Assembly (NCBI RefSeq): GCF_019925205.1
Contig: NC_083566.1
Span: 248,001 to 312,000, forward strand
Direction of reading: 5' to 3'
Source of the DNA: Metopolophium dirhodum
Lineage: Eukaryota > Arthropoda > Insecta > Hemiptera > Aphididae
Length of the DNA: 64,000 nt
Every line of letters starts with the position of its first letter. The first letter of the stretch is position 1. The translations under genes were made by a program, and so were the position numbers. This document shows positions 50,201-62,200 of the stretch, piece by piece. Below the pieces are notes generated by a model. The model was not told the origin of the DNA, did not search any database, and worked only from the letters and a program-made list of their open reading frames with translations.

Positions 50201-53200
50201 ACTGTTTCATCGGTGGTTGGAATTGCTTTTACCATCTCATATTCAGATGTATCTGTATCTACAGATTTCCACATTTCATAGTCTTCAGTGTGGTAATTAT
50301 AATTAGGATTAAAGTTTTCATACACACTATAGTCAATTGGACTTAGTAAATCATGGTCAATAGTTTTCATTTCAGAATACATAGGTATACCACTATATTG
50401 ATCATAAGTTTGAGTATAATCATCATAAACATAAGGATTAATTTCATTATAATCATTCATGCAATTTATTGACATTATTTCACATGCTTGGTTTTGTTCA
50501 TTATAAAGGTCATCTCCATTGTTAGTTGGAGAATTAGTATCTTTTAGTGCATGAGTTAAGTTGTTTGTTTCAGTTTCATCCTTATACTCTTCCTGTCTAT
50601 TATTAAGCCTCTGTGATTTGCTAATTTTATTATCCATGGGTTGTTTGTCCCAACGCGATTTCTTCTTTAATTGTAATTCTTTATCCCCTGATTTAGAATT
50701 GCTCGAATGATTAATTTCAGTAACCGACTTATCCAAATTAATCCAATCTGACGTCCATTGAGTAATTAGTTCATTGTTGGATTTAGTAACTTCTATTATA
50801 TCGATGTTAAACCTTTGAGAGTGTACAGGATCTGAATCTTTTTTATTCATTTTAACTGATATAACATCATTTTGTGAACCTTCAGTATTATAATCTAAAT
50901 TTTGTTTAGAGAAATCAGTAAAATTTGACAAAGTAGTTATTTGTTTCTCTATAAGAAAATTGTCAACTTCTAAAGGAAGTTCTTTTTCTTTGATTACTGA
51001 CTCAGAACTACTATTTGTTTCAAACACATTAGATGTAAGTTCCTCAAGTTCTTTAGATTCACTATAATTTGAGAATGTTTCATTTTTATTAGATATATTT
51101 GGTGAGTCATTTTTCATTAAATTTGAATAAATTTTTTCACTTTTTCCTTCATCACTTGAATTTCCTGATGAATTAGTGCTGGTAATTTGTGATTGGTCAG
51201 TATCAGATTCTTCAGAGTCATCCCAATCATAACTATGATCTATTGTTTGGTCATTAGTTTCAATATTGTTTAAAAGTAATTCTTTTTTGGTTACATCCGG
51301 GATTTCTATTTGTGTTGGAGGAAAATTAATTACTTTGGGTTTATCAGACTCTGAAAGTTGTGTTTCATTAATTTTTGGATCATCTACTTTTGGTTCATCT
51401 TCATTAGATTTTTCTTCTTCTTCTTCTTCTTCTTTGGTCACTTTAAGATCTTTGCTTTTATCAAATTTAAAATTGTTCGATTTAATTAGGCTAATTGGTG
51501 AAGAAAATCCAAAACCAAACGGTATATTTTCACAAGATGAAAGCTTCTTTAAATTCATTTTTACTTTGTCCCTATACGATATGGTTTCTGAAACAGCTTT
51601 AATAATAGTACAGGTAATAGGAGGTTTATCATAGGGATCAATTGGTGGTGTGCTTTGGGTTTGTGGTTTAAAATTACTCTTAAGATCTTTAACCGTATTA
51701 TACTGTTCACTATTATCATTTTTCAAAAATATTGATTGTTGTAAATCATTTTTAAGTTTAAATATATCATTAGGACACTTGTCAGCAGATTTGTTTGACA
51801 TTTCATCATTTTCTTCAATAGACTTCTCTACTTCTTCATCAGGTTCACTGTCAGAGTTTGTAAAATTGATTAACATTTTTTCTTCAACTATATTTTTTGT
51901 AACATTGTCAATTTTATCGCTTTTGATATTTTTATTGGGCTTTAACAGTTGTTTTTTTCTTTCTTTTTCCACAACGTGTTCTTTAAACACATCAAGCAAC
52001 TTAGGTATTTCACATTTATTTTTACTTATATTTGTAGGAGAATATTTGATTGAATTAAGGGAATCAGATTTTTTTTGTTTAATGTTTTCATTACGTTTTC
52101 TAGTATCATGTACAGGTGATATTTTATTTTTATTTTTAACTTCCGAGTGATGGACGACTCCCCTCCTGGAACTTTTTTTAATTATGTTCCACTCATTGGG
52201 TCGCAATTCAAAAAACTGAACTGAATCATTACTTTTATTTTGGATTAATACCTCTACATCTTCAGCCTCTGAAGTATCAGTAGTTTTAGATTTTTTTTTA
52301 GACTTTTTTTTAGTCATATATTCATCTGAATCGACAGATTTCTTCTTTTTACTCTTTTTTTTTTTTTCATTAACTTTTAGTTTTGAACAACTATCAACTA
52401 ATCTAGATTTTTTGGGAGTTTCCTCATCGTCAGAAATATCTGAGTCATGCTTTCTTTTCAAACTTTTCTTTGATTTTTTATTCTTTTTTTCTTTGTCATT
52501 TAAATATTTTAATACTTCAATGACAGTGTCATCACATGAAAGAGACTGGTTTTTATTGACTTTTTCAGTTTTAACCAATTTTGTAATTGTTTCTTTTAAA
52601 CAATCCTTAACTTTTTCAAATTTGTCATCATTCTCTTCATTTGCTATATTTTTATTTTTTTCGTGTTTCCTTTTTTTTTTTTTCTGTTTAGGTTCTTTAC
52701 TATCTGAAGGTCTCTTTTTAATTTCAACATTCAATGCTTTTTCGATTAAGTTGAGAATACTACTGTTAGCATCTTTTTCATCTTCGGGACTTTTGGTCTT
52801 ATTCTTATCACCCCTGTGTTTCTTTTTGTAATTTGTTTTGGTTTTTCTTTTCTTCTTATTTTTTGATTTCTTTTTTCTCTTTTTTTCAACTGTAGAGGTT
52901 GAATCAGTTGATTCAGAATCACTATCATCTGAACTACTACCACTTTCTGATTCTGAATCTTGTGAGCTTTCACTGGAACTCGATTTATGCCTTTTCTTTT
53001 TACTTTCTTTATTCTTTAATGATCTAGACTTTTTACTAGATGATTTTTTCTTACTTTTAAACTTTAAATCAACAGTAGGTAATTCTTCAATAAATGATCT
53101 ATCATTTGAATCAGACTCTTCAGCAGCATTTTGTAATGAAACAGATTCTACTGAAGACTTAGTGGACATATACTCATCAGACTCGTCTTGTATAGAATCA

Positions 53201-56200
53201 TCATTCGACGATGAAGACTTCATTGATAGGTTGTTTTCATTATCTTTTTGAGTAGTTTTATTAATAGCAGAAGTAGTAATAGAAATGTCACTTTCCTTCT
53301 TATCAACTTTTACAATTTTCAAAAATTCTTCATATTCTGTATTCAATTTAGTGTGTCCTTGTGGTTCTTGAATCTGAACAGGTAGAGCTGGACAAACGTT
53401 CACTTCAATCTTTGGTTCGTCTTCGCCAACATCAGAAGCAGTGTCCATTGCTTCTTCCTGGTGGATTATGTTCAAAGGATTGTTTTCTTCTCTTTGGATT
53501 GTGCAGACATTATCATTAGTATTAATTTCTACACTTAGAGTTGCTCCAACATACGCTACTTTATTTTCAGCAGCTGGACTACCGTCATAATCACTATCCC
53601 ATTTGGATGGAACAGTAGGCCTTAATTCAACAAGAGATGTATCATCATTAAATCTAGATTTTTTAGTTCGTTTACTAGTTGTAATTTCATTCATTAATAC
53701 ATCTTCATCTATTTCAATATTTGAATCTTCTTTGACTTGAGTAATAATAAAATTTGTTTTTGGCCACCAACCTTTGAATGGATAAATATTTTTATCTTTC
53801 ATCATAACTAAAAGTTTTTCGTCTATGTTGTTATAGTTATTGTCAGTATAGCAGTTTTCTTTGAGCCTAAAAAAAAATAATTAATCATTTATAATATAAT
53901 ATTTGCAAACCCAGTGGTGGTCGAATGGGAGATAGATCCGGGGGCCCACGTAACCTATCCTCCCGTATTTATGATCTTAAAACCATAAATGATATTTTTA
54001 ATATAAATCAAATTGTATATGTTGAGAAATCAACCCCCCCCCCCCCCACACAGTGACATTCATTTGAACACCACTGGGCTAATATCAACTTAAAATGTAC
54101 AGTAGTTATAGCAAAATGTTTACAATACTAAGGTTACAAAAGAACAACCTAATCATTGAATAAAACTGATCTGGTAACATGATTTTGTAGCGTTTGACAA
54201 TGATCGATAGCTGTGAACGCAATTATAGAAATTGTGTACACGCCGACAGATGATACTTGAGTAGAGAATTTAGAGGGATTGTGGGAGAAATTGTAATACT
54301 GTGATGAAGGGGATTTCAGTCTACAGGCACAAAACATACTCTTGTGGGCCAGAGTATATGATATTACATTATTAATTTTAAATCATTATGCATATCATTT
54401 TGCTTTATACTCTTGATTATAATATTAACTCTTAAACGTATTATTAATATATATTTTACTTTTTTGGTTTCATTGCAGATAAGAACTTGAGTACAATTGC
54501 TTCAATTTCTGGAAGAAGTGTGGCTAACATTTGCTGTCTGTTCTGAAGATGATAAGTGGCATTTGCTGGATTTTCACTAAACTTTATGGATGGCTTATTT
54601 TTAGTGCATCGAATAATGTAACTCGGGAAATCCTTAGTAAAGTCTCCTTCATGTGTGTTGACCTCAAGACCCTTAAGAATTTCTTTTTTGCGATCTAATA
54701 AGTTGTGGCGTAATTTCTGATCTCCGGTTCCTTTTTCTGTTTCGGATAGTCTTCAAAATATAGTAATAAAAATAACACAGAAAATTAAAATAAATAATGT
54801 GCAAAATAACTTAATTTTACAGTTGGTTGTGATACAGAGAGGAGAATAAACAAAGCTGGCTATTAAAGAGTTGAAAAGTTAATGTTAAGTTGTATTTAAC
54901 TATGTTACTTAAAGAGTTGATTTTTTTCTAATAAAACCTTTAGATTTAAAATGTATTCTACTTTTTAATTAATTATAATATAATATTCATTAGAGCAATT
55001 AATTTTTTTGTCAGTGGACATACCTATAACTTACCGGCGGCCAGTACCCACCTACCATCATTAAGAGGATGCTACGCAGACATAAGTTGTCTTTATCTTA
55101 CGATTGCGTAACATGGCAAATTATGCGCTCAGCAAATCACGTTTAGCTCCGTTAATTTAAAAATTGTTAATTGATTGTACATCTATATATAAAATACTCA
55201 TAACTCGCTTTAAAATTAAAAGATGCCATAGATAACAATCTTACATTTAAATTTTACAAGAGGACAATTCACTCTAATTTTTAAATAAACGGAGCAAAAC
55301 CGTGATCTGCTGAGCGCATAATTTGCCATGTTACACAATGTAAGACAGGGACAACAAATGTTCATGTAGCTTCATCTTAATTATCATTATGAGTTTTATG
55401 AGAGAAGCATACAATATCATATTTATAACTAAGCTCGGATTTATATGTAAATAGTAAATACATATTTTCCTTGTGACATGATAAACTAATTTCTGCAAGT
55501 GATAAATTTGTTTCACAAGATTTTTGATAAAACGAGCTATATTTCATTTTACATATTTTGTCATAAATACATGTTTTTACATATTTCATAACTATTCAAT
55601 TTTTTCTCACATATTTAGGCAATTATACTGTTTTAATGTCTTTTCTTCAGAGTTCAGAATTATTGAAAGGTTATCATGACTATATATTATATCGACGATC
55701 TTTTGAATTCGAAAATTTTAAAGTGCATGTTTTATTATCATAACTCTAATCAAGATAGATAACTAAATAAATAAAAAATTTTATTACATTTTATTTTATT
55801 ATTAATTATTATAAAAATTTTACGACAATATCGGAGATCTTTTGGATTCGAAAATTTAAAAATGAATGTTATTAATTGTAAACAATATAATTAGATAAAT
55901 ATAAATTTTTTATTACATTTTATTTTATTATTATTTTTTTTTTTTTTGATAATACATATTTTGAATTCTTTAGCACATATTTATGTACATATTTTTGTTG
56001 TATAAATACTTACTTTGGTTATATAAATACATATAAATCCGAGCCCTATTTATAACCATTATTGAGAAAACAATAATATAACTAATTTTCCTAGTATTCC
56101 AAACACATTTTTGTACTTATTAATAATTAACAGTTATCATACTGTTAAATAATAATAAAAAATTGATATATGTGTAAGAAATAGGTATTATCATGTATTA

Positions 56201-59200
56201 ACACTTAAGTCTTAACAATTTTGGGTAAACAATCATGCCACAGGTTTTTGGTTAATGATTATAGTATGAATGCAGAAAACTTTGGTTAGTGGTCATTTTA
56301 TTTAAGTTTTAATATTGATATGATATTAGTGTCTATTGATATGGCACAATAAAAAAATTAATTCATTAAATATTTTATTCGTAATATCTAGCAGCGGATT
56401 GGGCCACCGGAATACCTGTGGCGAGCCGATCATCATATTATAACTATGGTGTATTTGCATTAAAATTATTTGACATAGTAAACTACGCGTTTGTGTTTTG
56501 CAGTCATATTTCGATATTGGCTAGGTACACTAGTACCTAGTATAAACTACTTATATTTTATTTTAAACTGTAAACATTTTTATAAAATTTATTTTAATAT
56601 TTTATTATTTAATTAATAATAATAATTTTATATATACATGCACAGCATTTTGGTTGCACTTAGTAAAACAAGCTGATCGTTTAAGATTTTAAGCGGAGCG
56701 ATGAATGTATTGATTTTACAATATTATTATTTGTAGATATTTATTTTCTTTGTTTGTCATCCTTTGTGGCAATAAAAATTCTTTGATTTTCTACTTCAGT
56801 ATATTTTCAGATAGGAAAATGAATCTTGGAACATTAGATAGTCAAAAGAAAAAAATTCATAGTAGTTTTCCTAGCACAGGGAAAAATAAAAAAAATTGAG
56901 GAAAAACAAATATTTATACAAAACCAGTTTTTGACAAAATCTATTTTGTTTTATGGTGTAGCTCAAAAACTAATAATCGAAGATGCTTTAAATTTTTACC
57001 AAATGTTTATAAGACCATTTTCCATAAATGATAAAATTATCAAAATATTTTGATTTTTTTTTTAAGCATTTATAAGTATGAGAAATTTTATTTAGCTATT
57101 AAAAGCAAGTTTTTTTTCAATTATTGTCGATAAAGCTGTAAAAAACTCGAAAATTTAAAACAACTTTCTCATAGTTCATTCTTTAAAGGGAGTCGCTACT
57201 ACTGTCAATTTTACCTAATAAAACCTTTAGTTTTGACAAAATTAAAATTAGTTTTTATTGTCTGATTTTGGTTATGAAAAAAAAATTTGTTTTTGACAGA
57301 TAATAGTCTATAGATCAGAAGTCACATGCATATTTTAAAACGCCTGCACTCTTTGAATAGTGTTAAATCATGAAACCCACACCGTATTTCTTAGATAATG
57401 AAATACTTTAAATCTAAGTAAACTTATTTTTAGTGTTGTGATGTCATTTAAGACTTTAAATAATAGTCGTAGGGCGACACCCCTTAACCAAAATATCTAA
57501 AAAATATATAAACACAGTTTTTTTATAGATATTTTAATTTTTATAGTAATAAACCTAATTTCATTGATTGAATTAAAATTTAACACACCAATTAGACCCT
57601 ATGTCATAGTAATTTCCAGCGGCAAAGTTTGTTGCCAATCCGCTGCTGCTACCTTAAATTGATTGATATTTAATACTATATATGTATTTATTTATATTCA
57701 AATAATGAATTTGATTATTATAATATTTAAACAATTTAAAAAGTTTTATCATCACTTTGAAAAAAGTTAGACAAATAGAAAAAAAAATAGAATCATGTAA
57801 TTCAATTATTTTTTATGGATTGAGTCATTGATTACAGTATTGAAGTATTGTAGTACCTGAAGCAATTAAATTGAATATCTACATTTTGTTTTTTAAATTG
57901 TAAGACATATATTTTATAACTATGATGTTTATTAAAATCTTTAACAAAAGGTATAATTCTAAATTTTGTATGAAGAAAAAAGAAACAAAGTTAATTACTT
58001 GTAATTTTTACAAGTTAAATAAAAAGAAAAGTAACTTTTAACTTAACTTACATTTGTCAATATTAACTTAACTTAACAAGTTAAATCAAATTAGTTAACT
58101 TGCCTAATATTCAGAATAAATACATAACAGACCGTAGTAAAAAAAAAAAATAAACCATAGGAACTTACATGTTAGATTCATTTTTATGGTTTTTGCCATC
58201 AGATTTTGAGTCTCCGTGCCTTTTCTTTTTTCTACACTTCCGCTCTTTATCTTTTATTTCCTCAGCTTCATCCATTTTAAATCTTCTAAATTTGTCAAAA
58301 TGAAATCCACCCTTGACAAAATCTTTCCAACTCTTGACTTCTAAGGCTCGCATCTTTGGCTTCTCTGTTGATCTTGACCTAGACCTAAACGAAAAAATAA
58401 TGTCACGGCGACATGAATTTTAAGCAGTAATAATTTCGGGTAATTGATATACCTCTATTTAAATGATAATGTAAATATCAAATAGGTACAAAAAGTGCTC
58501 AGCGCTTCCTTCACTAAAGTTTATAGAATAATATTGCAGCAATGCTGACGACCCGGGACTTTGTTTTCTGTGGATAATTTTTGCGCTAAATATTTATTAT
58601 CGGATTTAGTACAGTCTTTGTGCTGAGGAATAAAAATTGGGCAAATAATAACCTGGATTTTGAATGTGAACGACGACGATATTTGTGGCCTCTTCTAGAT
58701 TCATCTCGACGCCTGTGATGGTGTCTACTTGAGCGCTTATCCTGTTCTCTTATCTTAGCTGAATATTTTTCTGCCAATGACTCTATACCAAGTTTCTGAA
58801 GGATTGGAGCTTCATTGCCTAAAATTAAAATTAATTTAACTGAAACTGAACACTAATTTATTTCAGTAAAGTACCCATTAAACTAGATATTATATATATA
58901 AATAACTATTTTTTTTAAATATATTTAAAAACTATAATTTGAACGAAACCAAATATATTTTTGATCTATCAGGTTTATACTAGAAAAAAATGTACTTAAC
59001 AAGATTATAAAATTAATTAACTAAATGGTAACTGCATATCATGCTAACATTTTCATTTGATAAGTTACAAGTTACATTTAAAAAAAAGTAACTCATTAAA
59101 TGTACCTTAGTGAAAAATAATTTAACTTAACTTTTTAACCAAGATCATGAAGCCTAGAAAATTTTTTCCTAAAAAATTATGCCGTTGTAATGGGTATTTA

Positions 59201-62200
59201 ATTGCATCTCAATCTTGACTTTGATAAAACATAAATAAATAGTAATAAAAAGAGAATCATTTTTTAATATTCTAGAATATGAACTATTTTAGGTGGCAAA
59301 AAAGCCAGAAAGATTGCAAACTTTGCAGAAGACCAAAAAAAAGTCAAACAATATCCAGAAGAAACCTCTAATCTTAGATGTATGTTTTTGTATGAATTGT
59401 ATGGGTCTTGTCAAATATTTTTAAATTAATTTTTGCAAAATAATTTTACAAAAGTTTTACTAAAAACACAGTTATTTTTATCAAACTACTGAAGGCAAGA
59501 CAAGATACACCAAAATCAAAACAAGAAAAAAAAATAAATGATCAAGTCATTATGACAATTTATAATTCAAATTAAAAATCGCTCTGTGGTAGAGTAGATG
59601 TCGAGTGCACCTGATCATTGAGTAAGTCACTGAAATGTATGTCAAATTTTATAATTGTATGATAAATTATAGAAAATGAAAAACGATTCTGATCAAAGTC
59701 AGTCTGTTTATATTAATATACTCTGTTCGCCGAGAGAACACACCGGTTCTGGGCATGCAAGACTGACAGCTACTCACTCACCAAGGCTCTATTTCCCCCT
59801 CCAAGATTCGCGACGCCGATCCTAGGGATGCCAGTCAGCAGTCACGTCCTGTCGCCAGCAGCTATGGGTGGGTGATACGAGGGGATGCGCAGAACGAACC
59901 AATTTTAGTTAGGCAGCGGCGTGTTCTCTCGACGAACGGAGTATACGTATATTTTATGATATTTTTACATTCATTTTATAGTTTTAATAAATAGTTATTA
60001 CTTGTTATAATAGTATATACAGCTAAACCTCCTTATAAGACGGAAATCTCCTTACAACAGAAAATAACTAGTCTCGTATAAACCTATATCCCGTATATTT
60101 TAGTCTTGCTATAACAAAAATTCCTTTATAATGGAAAAAGTTGACACCGAGCATTTGTTCTACTATAAAACATCTATACATAGCAAAAAAAACATATTAT
60201 AAAATCAATACATCCATCGCTCTGCTCAGAATCTTAAAGTGGACACGTAGGTAATCACTCAGCTGTACAGTACCTACTATCATAGATTGGGTCATTCTAA
60301 TAATTTTGAAATAATTATTATAATATCAAAATGTAAACAAATGTTTGCCCTGCCACTAGCAGGTAAATTTAAAAAGTACTTAAAAATTTCTACTTTTGAC
60401 CCACCAAAGTACAAGCTATATCTAATTTGCAACCAGAAACTTTATTCTAAGTGGATGATAAATGCATTTTTACTATTGGTAAAAGTGTCGAAGATGCAAT
60501 AGTAAAAATATATAACATTATTTGCTTTGCTCAAAATTTCATACTAAAATAATACATATAAATTATATGTATTATTAAATATACATATAAAAAATATTAT
60601 ATTAGTATTTAAAAGTATATCAAATGGTTTTATTCCAATTAGTTTGTGAGTAATCAAAATTCTTAAATTGTATGTATTGCATACATATTAGGAAAAAAAA
60701 TAATTTGTAACACATATTTATTTATTATACTATATTTAAGCATTTTAAATGGCAACCCATATTTTGAATTCCTTTACTGGGAGACAGAATATTTTGATAT
60801 GTTTTGATTTAATCGAGGATTTAATGGTCAATAATCAAACCAATATTTATAATAATTTTAAGTTTGGTTGAGCTATTTAGTAGAGTTAAATTAACTAAAA
60901 TAACATTTTTGTTCATGGTACCAATTCATATGTTTTTCTTTTTACATTTAGTTTAATGTATATGTGTACTTAAAAAATTAATAAATCAAAAAATTAATCT
61001 ACCTACTTAAACTATTTATTAATTAATAGATTACATTTTAAACTGTCATGAAATTATTAACTATCTTTCCGTATCTTATATTAAAAATAGACATAAAAAT
61101 TTGAAGTAGTTTAAGTTTTAATTAAAATGTTTAGAAAATTTGACTAATGTACAAATCATTTTATTATTTTATTATTATATATTTTTAGTATTTACTATAA
61201 TATACCCATAAGCGTGCGTAGACATTTTTGACCAAGTAGTCATACATAACTATTAAATAGAACACATTAACGTGACACATATCTATATTCTTACTCACAC
61301 TTAACTTCCTAAGTTATAAAAACTAATTCGGATGGAATAACCTCATTTAACTACATTTACCATAGCAAAAAGCATTTAAAAATAAAAATACTATTAATAA
61401 TTATTGATTAATTGGGCTTCTCAATGATATTTTTGAATATCGATATCGTTTTGAATTGTGATATTGAAAAAAAAAATTTAGGTATCAATATATCGATATT
61501 CCGATATCTCTATGACCATCATAAATGTCAATACTCAATTGACTAGGTACTAGGTAGTAACTAGTAGGTATTATATTAACAATTAATTGTTTTGAAATAT
61601 ATTATTTAAGAGCTGTAGCATTAAAATCATTTTAGCTTGATGTACATCTATTATCGATATATTATGATTATCGATACCTAAATTTCTGAAAAAAGTTTGC
61701 AATATCGATATTGTTGAAGAAGCCTATTGATTATCATGATAATATTGAGGAGGGTGTTAAGTTTCGCAGAGTAGTCAAGTGCCTACAATGACTACCCCGT
61801 ATGCACGCTTATGAATATACCAACACTATACTATAAACGTTACTATGGCATACAAGTTACATATTAAGTGTTCAACAACTGTTTTAAAATATTATATTTA
61901 CCACCACTTCTTAAAAGATGTTGATATAAAGCTGCATTATTTCCTTGTAACAGTTCATCTTTCTTCATTTCTTCAATTTGTTCAATCGTTTGTTGAGCCT
62001 TGATAACTTTAGCAACTATAAAATAAATACAATTTTACCAAATTATTAATTTTTTTTATTTTAGATAAGATAGCATCACAAAACTAAGTGAGATTTTAAA
62101 TTTTGACGGTTATTGAGTTATTACATATTACTTAATATAGTAATATACCATCAGAGTACATGCATTTTAAGAGGACATTATACCCACATGTGTTGTCTCC

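Larger units (their letters stand above)
54751..58168 (-). other. Intron of 3.4 kb in the minus-strand gene
   Basis: Between coding exons 5 and 6. It holds the MITE at 55061-55380 and the nested hAT-like element at 56392-57645. The rest (for example 55620-55960) has an ACATTTTATTTTATTATTA-type local duplication and no gene. Confidence 0.65.
58819..61901 (-). other. Intron of 3.1 kb in the minus-strand gene
   Basis: Between coding exons 3 and 4. It contains the interrupted repeat at 59585-60240. A block of ATCGATATT-type words lies near 61435-61710. No gene is seen. Confidence 0.6.

Noticed and set aside
51266..53251. Four + strand frames of 120-166 codons rich in Ser, Phe and Leu
   Set aside because: They are antisense shadows of the 3.7-kb minus-strand exon; AAG/GAA-rich coding leaves the opposite strand open.
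54456..54458. TAA after the exon ending at 54460, suggesting a gene end and a separate gene to its left
   Set aside because: The bases before the stop form a donor (AAAAA|GTAAAA) whose phase matches the next exon at 53866, and the whole gene then joins in one frame. Kept only as a possible truncated isoform.
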